Shown: positions 1 to 9,900 of the stretch, piece by piece
Layout: every line of letters starts with the position of its first letter
Numbering within the stretch: the stretch's first letter is position 1
NCBI RefSeq assembly: GCF_004027225.2
Contig: NC_044278.2
Span: 101,114,743 to 101,178,742, forward strand
Reading direction: 5' to 3'
Source: Strigops habroptila
Taxonomy: Eukaryota > Chordata > Aves > Psittaciformes > Psittacidae
DNA length: 64,000 nucleotides
Position numbers and translations under genes: made by a program
The notes under the pieces: model-generated
What the model was told of the DNA's origin: nothing
Database searches by the model: none
What the model saw: the letters and a program-made list of their open reading frames with translations, nothing else

Positions 1-1490
1 GGAAGAGAGCTGTTATGTAACATTTGGGTATGTACTTCTTGAATAATTAATTGTACCCTGAGGGGGATGACTCAGTCAGCTCAAGTGTGATTTGTATTTG
101 TCTAATGCAGGCTATTTCTGTTCGTGCAATAGCTATTCCATGAGATATGTTACAAAGGGTGCATGTAAAAATAAATAACAAACAGAATTAGGATAGCCTT
201 GCAACACTACTCACAGTGCCTGAGATGTAAAAGCTCAACATCCACTAATGAACACCCCATCTGCATTTACTTTGGTCTTCCATCTATTGTGAGAGGAGAT
301 GTATATTACCCTCTGCTGCAGAGAGATGCTCTTCGTCCACAGCAATATGTCCAGAATGTTGCTAAACATTAAACATTAGGAAACATGGGCAACTGCAGCC
401 TTGACACCTGCGTGTGAACCTCATACCTTTCTTTATCTCAACAGACCATCAGCTACTCAGCTAGTAGAGAGGGAGACCTGAGATCTATATACTGCTCCTC
501 TGGGTGTATAAGTACTCTCTGCAAAATGGAACATCTTCAACAGCCACTGCTGCTCCGTGTAGTCCAGAGGCTCCAAACAGCACAGAGGGTTTCTGCTTAG
601 AGATGGGCATCCAGGCTCCCTCTCAGATGACTTCTCATCTTGTAAGTAATGCTGTCACCACCATGCGCCTGGGTAATGCAGAGCTTTGGTTCTGGATGGG
701 ATGAACATAACTGTCACCACCAGCAGGTGGAGAAAACATCTTGTCTGTAAACCCCAGGGGAGGGCTAAGTTGTAAAGTCTAAGTTAAAATGTCTTAACAC
801 TGCCAAGCCATCTTGACTGAGGGTGTTCTGATGGTTCTTACTTGCAGGTACTTGAGTATACAACTGTCTTCTACAAGCCATCACCCACAGATCAGATCCA
901 TGAGTTATGATGCCTCTAAATAATCCCAGTGAGAAACTCCGCTCTGCTCAGCCCAGCCCTTGCACCCAGCAATCAGTAACTCCTCTGAAGGCTGACACAG
1001 AACCATGGGAAGCCAACACCAGTGAGCAGCCCCTTGCAAGAGGGATTCAGAGCTCACTTGCTGGTCCTGGTGTGCTCTGTACTTAGCAGTGGGGCTGATG
1101 TTGAGCTGTTTGGCTGCTCCTGAAGTGCTTTGGAGGTACAAACTGGTTCTTCAGTCCTACTGGGGCAGTGCCAAAGAAATGTATGAGGTTTTTTCTTACC
1201 ACAGAAGCAATTTCTGTTTATTACGGGAGATATATGCCTGCACCAATCCCTTAGATGCTTTGAACCCTCAGCCTCAGCAGAAAACACTTTTTGTCCATCC
1301 TTTGCACCAGTAGAGAGGCTCTGGCATGGAGAAGCCTTAATCTGACCGGCAAATAACTGACACAATGAAGTGTGCACTTTTACAAGCAGATTGCCTTCGT
1401 GCTGGCAGGTGGAGTGCACTTCCACACTGGAATGTCAGGGAAGCCACAGAGCGAGTGGGGAGTTGGAGGAAGTCCCTTCCCCAGTGCCGC
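1..1490. other. Left flank with no recognisable gene
   Basis: No splice-bounded coding segment, LTR terminus, CR1 tail or RNA gene is recognisable here. Open frames are short and uninformative. Positions ~900-1490 are somewhat richer in G+C than 1-900. The right part (~1370-1490) may hold decayed 5' gag or leader sequence of the retrovirus that follows, because the gag frame can be followed a little upstream of its open part, but I could not confirm homology. No TG...CA LTR resembling the 3' LTR at 6121-6685 was seen. Confidence 0.5.
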
Positions 1491-1543
1491 CAGTGAAACA
1501 CCTTCTCTGTACAAGCAATGCAACCCTTGGAAGACTGCAATAA

Positions 1544-2506
1544 ACCTCAACCGAACTACGGAATATGCGAAAAGATTTCACCCGTCTTCCAGGGGAGCAC
1601 ATTGTCACCTGGTTGCTCCGGTGCTGGGACAATGGGGCCGACGGTCACAAACTAGAAGGTAGGGAAGCCAAGCAGCTGGGATCACTTGCTAAGGAAGGAG
1701 GAATTGACAAAGCGATTGCAAGAGAGAAGCGAGCCCTCAGTCTTTGGAAGCGGCTCCTGGCAGCTGTGAAGGAAAGGTTTCCCTACAAAGACGATATTAC
1801 GAATCGCTCAGCCAACTGGACCACGATAGAGAAAGGCATCCAGTCCCTGAGGGAATCAGCCATTATAGAGATGATCTATCGTAGGCCGGATTCCAGGAAC
1901 ACATCCGTAGACCCAGATGAAGTCGAATGTACACGACCCATGTGGCGGAAACTTACACGGAGTGCGCCATCATCATATGCCCACACATTGGCATCAATGA
2001 CCTGGAATGACGGAATATCACCAACAGTGGATTGCCTGATTCGTCAACTCCGAGAGTTCGAAGACAATCTCACCCCTTCCATCACTTCAGCTGTGGAAAA
2101 ACTGTCCCAGGAGTTCAAACAATTGAGAGACGATTTATCCGATCTATCCAGCTCTCCACGCGTACCAACCCATGTCTCAGCTATTAACAGAAGGCGCCCT
2201 ACTGCTCAAGAAAGAAAATATAGGAGGTACACGCCACGGGCCACCCTATGGTTTTACCTGCGGGATCATGGAGAAGACATGAGAAAGTGGGATGGAAAAC
2301 CTACTTCAGCTCTGGAGCAACGGGTGCGTGAACTGAAGAGGAGAACAATGGTCAAGGATGATCCTCCCAGGAAAGCTGCTGCTCCAGTCTCTGGCGAGCA
2401 GTTTCCCAGATGGAGCGAAAGAGCTGATTTTACTCCAGCTCCTGTGATAGGGAATACTAATCCCTTTCTACAAGACAGAAGTGGAGAATTTTGTGATCAC
2501 TATTAG
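1544..2506 (+). CDS. gag: Retroviral gag, C-terminal portion (5' part missing or decayed)
   Basis: The frame is open from 1544, after a TAA at 1541-1543, to a TAG at 2504-2506. The first ATG is at 1565 and gives 313 residues, clearly shorter than a full Gag, so this is a C-terminal part and not a natural start. It contains a capsid-like stretch with HIVTWLLRCWDNGA near its beginning and the block RPMWRKLTRSAPSSY near residues 125-139. A positively charged, proline-rich segment follows at ~215-290. No CX2CX4HX4C zinc knuckle is visible, so RNA binding, if retained, would depend on the basic tail. Gag and pol are in the same frame. Translation upstream of 1541 also reads gag-like for about 15 codons, which suggests the TAA is a decay mutation inside a longer original gag; this is inference. 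Confidence 0.75.
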   Translation, partial: TSTELRNMRKDFTRLPGEHIVTWLLRCWDNGADGHKLEGREAKQLGSLAKEGGIDKAIAREKRALSLWKRLLAAVKERFPYKDDITNRSANWTTIEKGIQSLRESAIIEMIYRRPDSRNTSVDPDEVECTRPMWRKLTRSAPSSYAHTLASMTWNDGISPTVDCLIRQLREFEDNLTPSITSAVEKLSQEFKQLRDDLSDLSSSPRVPTHVSAINRRRPTAQERKYRRYTPRATLWFYLRDHGEDMRKWDGKPTSALEQRVRELKRRTMVKDDPPRKAAAPVSGEQFPRWSERADFTPAPVIGNTNPFLQDRSGEFCDHY

Positions 2507-2534
2507 AGGGGCCCTGCCTCCAGCCAGGTGGAGG
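2504..2534 (+). promoter_or_regulatory. Gag-pol junction: in-frame UAG with downstream stem-loop
   Basis: Gag ends with TAG at 2504-2506. The same reading frame continues without another stop straight into pol. After a 10-nt spacer there is a perfect 6-bp hairpin, CCTCCA (2517-2522) with TGGAGG (2529-2534) and loop GCCAGG. A stop followed closely by structured RNA is the arrangement used for stop-codon readthrough in gammaretroviruses, where a pseudoknot follows the UAG. Use of readthrough here is inferred; I did not test for a pseudoknot partner. Confidence 0.5.
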
Positions 2535-5500
2535 AGAGGGATAATCGGGTTTACTGGACTGTGTGGATCAGATGGCCTGGCACATCAGTCCCACAGAAGT
2601 ATAAGGCTCTAGTAGATACCGGTGCACAGTGTACTCTGATGCCATCAAGGTATCAAGGGGTGAAACCCATTTCTATTTCTGGAGTGACAGGAGGATCCCA
2701 AGTGTTAACTATGCTGGAAGCTGAAATCAGCCTGACTGGGAGGAAGTGGCAAAAGCACCCCATTGTAACTGGTCCAGGGGCTCCATGCATCCTTGGCATA
2801 GACTATCTCAGGAGAGGGTATTTCAAAGACCCAAAAGGGTATAGATGGGCTTTTGGTATCGCTGCCTTGGAGACAGAGGAAATTAAGCAGCTGTCCACCT
2901 TACCCGGTCTCTCAGAGGATCCTTCTGTTGTGGGGCTGCTGAAGGTCGAAGAACAACAAGTGCCAATTGCGACCACAATAGTGCACCGGCGGCAATATCG
3001 CACCAACCGAGACTCCTTGATTCCCATCCATAAGCTGATCCGCAGACTGGAGAGCCAAGGAGTGATCAGCAGGACCCGCTCACCCTTTAATAGCCCCATA
3101 TGGCCAGTGCAAAAGTCTAATGGAGAGTGGAGATTAACAGTAGACTATCGTGGCCTGAACGAAGTCACACCACCATTGAGTGCTGCCGTACCGGACATGT
3201 TAGAACTTCAGTATGAACTGGAGACAAAGGCAGCCAAGTGGTATGCCACAATTGACATTGCCAATGCATTTTTCTCAATCCCTTTGGCAGCAGAATGCAG
3301 GCCACAGTTTGCTTTCACTTGGAGGGGCGTCCACTACACTTGGAACCGACTGCCCCAGGGGTGGAAACACAGCCCTACCATCTGCCATGGATTGATCCAG
3401 ACTGCACTGGAACAGGGGCAAGCTCCAGAACACCTGCAATACATTGATGACATCATCGTGTGGGGTGATACAGCGGAAGAAGTTTTTGAGAAAGGGAGGA
3501 AAATAATCCAAATCCTGCTGAAGGCCGGTTTTGCCATAAAACAGAATAAGGTCAAGGGACCTGCACAGGAGATTCAATTTTTGGGAATAAAATTGCAAGA
3601 TGGACGCCGCCAGATCCCCACAGACGTGATCAACAAGATAACAGCAATGTCTCCACCAACTAACAAGAAAGAAACACAAGCTTTCTTAGGTGTTGTGGGG
3701 TTCTGGAGAATGCACATCCCAAATTACAGTCTGATTGTAAGCCCTCTCTACCACGTGACCCGGAAGAAGAATGATTTCAAATGGGGCCCTGAGCAACAAC
3801 AAGCCTTTGAACAAATTAAACGAGAAATAGTTCATGCAGTAGCCCTTGGACCAGTCCGGGCCGGGCCAGATGTGAAAAATGTGCTCTATACCGCAGCTGG
3901 GGAGAATGGTCCTACCTGGAGCCTCTGGCAGAAAGCTCCAGGGGAGACTCGAGGTCGACCCCTTGGCTTTTGGAGTCGGGGATATAAAGGATCCGAGGCC
4001 AGCTACACTCCCACTGAAAAAGAGATACTGGCAGGCTATGAAGGGGTTCGAGCTGCCTCAGAAGTGATTGGAACTGAAGCGCAGCTCCTCCTGGCACCCC
4101 GGTTGCCTGTGCTGGGCTGGATGTTCAAAGGCAGGGTCTCCTCTACACATCATGCAACTGATGCTACATGGAGTAAGTGGGCCGCACTAATTACACAACG
4201 AGCTCGAATAGGAAATCCCAGTCGTCCAGGAATTCTAGAAGTCATCATGGACTGGCCAGAGGGCAAAGATTTTGGGATGTCACCAGAAGAGGAGGTGACG
4301 CGTGCTGAAGAGGCCCCACCATATAATGAACTGTCAGAGAGTGAAAAGCAATATGCCTTGTTTACTGATGGGTCCTGCTGTATTGTGGGAAAGCATCGGA
4401 GATGGAAGGCAGCTGTGTGGAGTCCCCTGCGACAAGTTGCAGAAACTGCTGAGGGAGAGGGTGAATCGAGTCAATTTGCAGAGGTGAAAGCCATCCAGCT
4501 GGCCTTGGACATTGCTGAAAGAGAAAAATGGCCAGTACTTTATCTCTATACTGACTCATGGATGGTGGCAAATGCCCTTTGGGGGTGGTTGCAGCAATGG
4601 AAGCAGAGCAACTGGCAACGCAGAAGTAAACCCATCTGGGCTGCTGCATTGTGGCAAGATATCGCTGCTTGGGTGCAGAACCTGGTGGTGAAGGTACGCC
4701 ACGTAGATGCTCATGTACCCAAGAGTCGGGCCACTGAGGAACACCAGAATAACCAGCAAGTGGATAAAGCTGCTAAGATTAAAGTGGCTCAGATGGACTT
4801 GGATTGGCAACATAAGGGTGAATTATTTTTAGCCCGGTGGGCCCATGACACCTCAGGCCATCAAGGCAGAGATGCAACATATAGATGGGCTCGTGATCAA
4901 GGGGTGGACTTAACGATGGACACTATTGCCCAGGTTATTCACGAATGTGAAACATGTGCTGCAATTAAGCAAGCCAAGCGGTTAAAGCCTCTCTGGTATG
5001 GAGGACGATGGCTGAAGTACAAATATAGGGAGGCCTGGCAGATTGACTATATCACACTCCCACCAACCCGCCAGGGCAAGCGCTATGTGCTTACCATGGT
5101 GGAAGCAACCACCGGCTGGCTGGAAACATACGCTGTGTCCCATGCCACTGCCCGGAACACTATCCTGGGCCTTGAGAAACAAGTCTTGTGGCGACACGGC
5201 ACCCCAGAGAGAATTGAGTCAGACAATGGGACTCATTTCCGGAACAACCTCATAGACACTTGGGCCAAAGAGCATGGCATTGAGTGGGTATACCACATCC
5301 CCTACCATGCACCAGCCTCTGGGAAAATCGAACGGTACAATGGGCTGTTAAAAACTACACTGAGAGCAATGGGTGGTGGGACTTTCAAACACTGGGATAC
5401 ACATTTACCAAAAGCCACCTGGTTGGTCAACAGTAGGGGATCTGCCAACAGGGCTGGCCCAGCCCAATCAGAACTTTTACGTACTGTAGAGGGGGATAAA

Positions 5501-5692
5501 GTTCCTGTGGTGCACATAAAGAATTTGTTGGGGAAGACAGTCTGGGTTATTCCTGCTTCAGGTAAAGGCCAACCCACTCGTGGGGTTGCTTTTGCTCAGG
5601 GACCTGGATATACTTGGTGGGTAATGCGGGAAGATGGGGAAGTCCGATGTGTACCTCAAGGGGATTTGATTTTGGGGGAAAACAGCCAATGA
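2507..5692 (+). CDS. pol: Retroviral pol polyprotein (PR-RT-RNase H-IN), uninterrupted
   Basis: The frame is open for 1,061 codons after the gag stop and ends in TGA at 5690-5692. Numbering from the GTG at 2528, aspartic protease has DTGA at residues 30-33. Reverse transcriptase has its first catalytic Asp at ~243 (TIDIANAF) and the YIDD box at 305-308. RNase H has its four acidic residues at D614, E652, D676 and D746. Integrase has the HX4H (773, 778) and CX2C (807, 810) zinc-binding pairs and the DD35E triad D840, D899, E935. The C-terminus is short, and I see no dUTPase domain of the kind known from mammalian ERV-L. Expression would be as a Gag-Pol readthrough product, since no methionine start precedes the protease. 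All catalytic positions are kept, which points to a fairly young copy. Confidence 0.93.
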   Translation, partial: RGPASSQVEERDNRVYWTVWIRWPGTSVPQKYKALVDTGAQCTLMPSRYQGVKPISISGVTGGSQVLTMLEAEISLTGRKWQKHPIVTGPGAPCILGIDYLRRGYFKDPKGYRWAFGIAALETEEIKQLSTLPGLSEDPSVVGLLKVEEQQVPIATTIVHRRQYRTNRDSLIPIHKLIRRLESQGVISRTRSPFNSPIWPVQKSNGEWRLTVDYRGLNEVTPPLSAAVPDMLELQYELETKAAKWYATIDIANAFFSIPLAAECRPQFAFTWRGVHYTWNRLPQGWKHSPTICHGLIQTALEQGQAPEHLQYIDDIIVWGDTAEEVFEKGRKIIQILLKAGFAIKQNKVKGPAQEIQFLGIKLQDGRRQIPTDVINKITAMSPPTNKKETQAFLGVVGFWRMHIPNYSLIVSPLYHVTRKKNDFKWGPEQQQAFEQIKREIVHAVALGPVRAGPDVKNVLYTAAGENGPTWSLWQKAPGETRGRPLGFWSRGYKGSEASYTPTEKEILAGYEGVRAASEVIGTEAQLLLAPRLPVLGWMFKGRVSSTHHATDATWSKWAALITQRARIGNPSRPGILEVIMDWPEGKDFGMSPEEEVTRAEEAPPYNELSESEKQYALFTDGSCCIVGKHRRWKAAVWSPLRQVAETAEGEGESSQFAEVKAIQLALDIAEREKWPVLYLYTDSWMVANALWGWLQQWKQSNWQRRSKPIWAAALWQDIAAWVQNLVVKVRHVDAHVPKSRATEEHQNNQQVDKAAKIKVAQMDLDWQHKGELFLARWAHDTSGHQGRDATYRWARDQGVDLTMDTIAQVIHECETCAAIKQAKRLKPLWYGGRWLKYKYREAWQIDYITLPPTRQGKRYVLTMVEATTGWLETYAVSHATARNTILGLEKQVLWRHGTPERIESDNGTHFRNNLIDTWAKEHGIEWVYHIPYHAPASGKIERYNGLLKTTLRAMGGGTFKHWDTHLPKATWLVNSRGSANRAGPAQSELLRTVEGDKVPVVHIKNLLGKTVWVIPASGKGQPTRGVAFAQGPGYTWWVMREDGEVRCVPQGDLILGENSQ

Positions 5693-6120
5693 ACTCAATT
5701 GTACGCTGTTGCCTGCTCTATAACACTTTTATAGCCCACCAGCTAGATATCTTCAGGTCACCAGCCATTGACCCTGACTTCCCTCCGATCATCACCTCAA
5801 CAAAGAATGAATTTTGAGGAAACCAGATGAGCTCAGCAGTGACCAGATGAGTTTGGCGGTATCATCAGCAGGCAACAACCCAACACTACCTACCGTCCCT
5901 CCTGCCCTGAAAGACTATTACAAGAGATGGAGCCTGACATCATGGACTGGATGAGTTCAGTAATTTTACAGGGATTGGTCCATGGACTAGGGAATGATAT
6001 CTTTCTCTGTGTGTGGGTGTGGGTGTATATATATGTGTATATATGGGACAGGGGTGATGGTGTGCTGAGAGATGTGGGATCTGAGCATGACGTGAATGGT
6101 ATGGAATAAGGGGTGGATAC
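5693..6120 (+). other. Non-coding spacer between pol and 3' LTR
   Basis: This 428-bp segment has no env-like frame, signal peptide or transmembrane segment. It contains a short TG/TA-rich simple repeat at ~6007-6044. Just before the LTR is an interrupted purine-rich run (about 6101-6117) that could be the remnant polypurine tract for plus-strand priming. Confidence 0.6.
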
Positions 6121-6685
6121 TGTCCTGGGTTCAGCTATAGCAGTCATTTTTCTCCTGCTTAGTAGCTGGTGCAGTGCTGTGTTTTTTAACTTTCAGCCTG
6201 GGAACAACGCTGATAACACCGATGTTTTTAGTAGTTGCTAAGTAATGTTTATTCCAACCAAGGACTTTCTCAGTCTCATGCTTTGCCAGGGAGGAGGGGA
6301 AGCCGGGAGGAAGCAGAGACAGGACACCTGACCCAAACTAGCCAAAGGGGTATTCCATACCACAGCACGTCATGCCCAGTATATAAACCGGGCGGAGTTA
6401 CCCGGAAGGCCCTGATCACTGCTCGGGTCGGGCTGGGTATCGGTCAGCGGGTGGTGAGCAATTGTATCCTCTCCCCTTGTTATTTCACTAATCATCATTG
6501 GCGGTAGCAGTAGTGGTTTTGTGTTATACCTTAGTTGCGGGACTGCTCTTATCTCAACCCGTAGGAGTTACATTCTTCCCATTCTCCTCCCCATCCCTCC
6601 GGGAGCGGGGGGAGGAAGAAGGTGGGGGGGGAGTGAGCGAGCGGCTGTGTGGTTCTGAGTTACTGGCTGGGCTCAAACCACGACA
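6121..6685 (+). repeat. 3' LTR of the ERV-L-like element
   Basis: The LTR begins TGTCCTGGGTTCAGC and ends AAACCACGACA, giving imperfect terminal inverted repeats (TGTC...GACA) and the canonical TG/CA ends. Length is 565 bp. U3 contains an ACGTCA (CRE-like) core at 6367-6372 and a TATA box at 6380-6387. The R/U5 part near 6545-6620 includes the segment CTTATCTCAACCCGTAG familiar from avian ERV-L LTRs. No clear AATAAA was found in it. Its partner 5' LTR is not visible, so LTR-LTR dating is not possible from this window. Confidence 0.88.
6367..6387 (+). promoter_or_regulatory. LTR promoter core (CRE-like site and TATA box)
   Basis: ACGTCA at 6367-6372 lies just upstream of TATATAAA at 6380-6387 inside the LTR. 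This is the normal layout of an ERV-L U3 promoter. If active, transcription would run rightwards, into intergenic DNA and eventually antisense to the B3GLCT 3' UTR. Activity is not shown by the sequence. Confidence 0.6.
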
Positions 6686-6835
6686 TGATGCTAGATAGTG
6701 GCAATGAGCCTTGCAAGGGGGCAAAGTGTTAACTGAAAACAGACTCTTCTTCACAAGCAAAAGATTTAAAATCTGCAGGTCACAGCAGTAACTGCCCATT
6801 AATTTCCAGCAGGATGAGGGCAGCAAGGGGAACAC

Positions 6836-6990
6836 CTTTTATACAGCAAGGATGGTCAAACACAGGCTGCCTAGAGAGGTGGTGGTGTCTCCATCCGTGG
6901 AGATACAAGCTGCCTGGACATGGTCCTGGGCAGCCGGCTCTAGGTGGCCCTGCTTGCACAGGGGGCTGGACCAGGTGGCCTCCAGATGCA
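6836..6990 (+). mobile_element. CR1 LINE 3' fragment
   Basis: The segment reads in order the CR1 3'-region phrases GGTCAAACACAGGCTGCC, TCTCCATCCGTGGAGATA and GGTCCTGGGCAGCCGGCTC, then GGGGGCTGGACCAGGTGGCC. It is diverged, 5'-truncated, and stops short of the terminal octamer repeat. Confidence 0.75.
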
Positions 6991-9900
6991 CCTGGGCTAC
7001 TCTGTGATACTGAGCTCCTGTGCAGTGTGCTGTTCTCCTGAAAAACCGCTCTGACAGGCACTCCCTGAGGGGAGTAAGGTACGAGGGATCTGCTCACCAG
7101 AGTACAGCCTTGGCTCCAATCTTCTCAGGAACTGAGTGTGATTAATACTGAGGGGAGTCAGTGAAATACTCACCTGGAGCAAGTATTCAGCCCAGCTAGA
7201 GCTGGGCTCCATCTTCTTCCTCTTCTCAAGTCAGGAGAAATGGCATGACTCTGTTCACTAGGTCCAGCGTTAAAGGCACTTTGCAGGATGTACAAAACTA
7301 GAGCTTTTGCCGTGCACAAGTGAAAATTCTAAAGACCAAAAAATTTCTCTGCTAACAGCTTCAGCTCTCAAGCAGCGAGTCCCTGACAGCAAGGTTTGGA
7401 CGGAAACTGGCTCAAGGCTCTGTTCCCACACAGCTACTTCGCTCATGTCTCTGCTGTTTACTGTGGTTTTAGTAATAAATTGCTAACTTTAGAGCCAAGG
7501 GGCAGCAGGAATTGCAGTGTATCAGAGAACACTGATACACTGCAAACACCACAACCCTGAGAGGAAGATACCGCTTCTGAATTACTGTAGTTGTATGAAT
7601 GGTAACTGCCCTGGGTTCAGCTTAAACCATGACAATAATTTACATGTAAATCCAGGTCTTAGGGGCCCATGTGCTTTCCAGACCAGGAGCTGGTGGAAGT
7701 GTTGCTCCACCATTATCTGTAGTAGGTGCACAGGTCCACTGATGCTGAATTTGCCAGAGCTGTACCGAGGTGGCTGTTTGCATAAAGGTGTTCAAGAACA
7801 TTTGGTCTCAATCAAATGTGTAGCCTAAAATGTCTGTTCCTTTCACCCTGCAAAGCCAGAAAACTAGGGTGTAGCAAAGCACAGGGAAGAAAAAGGGAGT
7901 GGGGAAGGTGGGACTTGGATCTCTAAGTCTTAGAAAACTTTCAAAGAACTGGTAAATTACTGCTTCTTTGGTCCTAAGATGGCCATCCAAATAATCTGAA
8001 GGATGCAGGCAGTGCTTACCAGAGTATCAGAGACCTGAGAGGAGACTATGCCATCCTGTAGGGAAGGTCAGCACAACTTTGCAAAGCCCAACCTGATTAC
8101 TCAATACCTCTGGCCTGGCAAAGTGTCTGATGTCTGGAATGAAGATGGGGCCTAGAAGGGTTATCAAAGTGACTGCTGGAATATGTGCAAGAGGTTTGGC
8201 CCTGTGGATCAAAATGGACAGAGCTTTCTTGGGATACAGTGCACCTAGGATCTCAGTTTTGATGGTGTGATATCAAGGGGAATGAAACAGGTAATCTGAA
8301 CACCTAGTTTGAAGGAACTGTCATAAGCATAGGAAAAGCTTCATGGCATCCTATTGATGAAGGAGCATCCTACTGACGAAGATGTTTGCTAAGGAACATC
8401 TGCCACCATTTTTAATATGTGCCCAGCAGCAGCAGTGGCTGCCAGGAGGTCACCTTCATCAGTAACTGAGGCAGTAAGATGTCCAGAAATTCAAAGGAGG
8501 CTGCTGTGACACACATCTGTCCTTCTGAGATCAATCCCTAATTTGTAATGCAGGGCTTAGAACTTGTTGAGACCATCTCCCAGAGCGATCACCCCTCTTT
8601 GTAAGACTACTGACAGACAGGTCTGATGCTATTGACATAGCTCCAAAGCTCGTTCACTTCTCAGTATGAAAAGTTGCTCAGTTTCTCCGGGATCCTAAAA
8701 CCATATTCAGCAACAAGAGCTAGGCTGGGTGCCCTGCGGAGCCTGAGCTATGGGGTCTTTGTCATTGGCACGTCTCTTGGCCCATAAGTTGTGGAGAACC
8801 AGCACTTCATGCATATGTGGCCCATTGTCCACAACCATTTTCTTGTCTGGGGTCCTCAGACACTGTCATGGCAGAGGAGATAACCTCTGAGGTGGCTCTG
8901 GACTTGTACAACTACAGGATACTCTGATGCTCTGTGGGCACAGGAACTGAAGCACTAGCCATAACCACCACTGGTAGAAACCAAAAACCCCAAGCCCGCC
9001 CTTTGAATTGAACTTTGTTCATACCAGTATTACACAGGAAGAGTCACACTGAGTCTGGGCAAATGTTTGTTCAGGAATTTATGGACCTTTCTGCTGTGAT
9101 TTTGTACAGTCTGTGCACTTTCCAACCTCTGCCCATCCTGTGCCATCAGGTTCTGCAGTTCAGTTTTGTGCTACAGAAACACACGTGCCTGTATTGAAAC
9201 TACCCTGACAAGTTTGCCGTGTACCTCTCAGTACCTGGTTATGAGAGAACGAAAAATCACTCCCTGTTCACTTTTCCCGTGTCATTCATTAGATGGAGTT
9301 CTCGTGCCTTTTCTAACAGATACTTCTAGCCTATTTAATCTTTCACTAAACAGATCTGCTCCATATTTTTACAGATCCTTATCACCCCTCACATTGTTTC
9401 TCCCTATCTTTAGAAATAAAATCGAGCAAGTTCTGCAATATGTTACCTTTTAATCTGAAAGGGAGATATTTCCTATTTAAATGAGTGCTGACAAGCAAAC
9501 AGCTCCCAGGGCCGTAAGAATCTGACTCATCTCACTGCATTTGATATTTCTGTTCAATATCTTTTCACATGTGATACAAGGAATGACAATGCAATGAGCC
9601 AGGCCATGTTATTGCTTCTTGGGATCTATTCAGTCCTGCAGCTGGACTCTTACACAGTACTATCTGGCATTTTTCAACACATGGAAAGTTGTAGTGCTTG
9701 AATACAGCTTTCCAAGAAGAGCAGCACTTTCATTATGTTTGCCCATGGAGCCATAAGCTGTGTTAGCTGTGTTGGTTAAACTGGCTGTTATTTCAGCTAT
9801 GTGGGGATCTTGCCTGTGGGTAGGTGGATGTAAAGGTCGGAGTTAACCAGCCCACTCAGAGTCCTGGTTCTGCAGAGGCTGGAGAACAACCGCATTTATA

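Larger units (their letters stand above)
1544..6685 (+). mobile_element. ERV-L-like endogenous retrovirus, 5' end incomplete
   Basis: The element reads gag (C-terminal part), UAG, pol, short non-coding spacer, 3' LTR, all on the plus strand. Pol has every catalytic motif, and its sequence style together with the LTR start TGTCCTGGGTTCAGC match what I know of avian class III (ERV-L-like) elements. There is no env frame between pol and the LTR, as expected for ERV-L. No 5' LTR or primer-binding site is recognisable in the 1.5 kb to the left, so the copy is either truncated or its left end is diverged or outside the window. It lies ~7 kb beyond the 3' end of B3GLCT and runs towards it in antisense orientation. 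Confidence 0.85.

Noticed and set aside
2803..5577. Several open frames of 60-134 codons overlapping pol in other frames
   Set aside because: They are shadows of the strong pol frame and lack any domain of their own.
5693..6120. Possible env gene after pol
   Set aside because: Only ~430 bp are available, with no signal peptide, transmembrane segment or long frame. ERV-L elements typically lack env.
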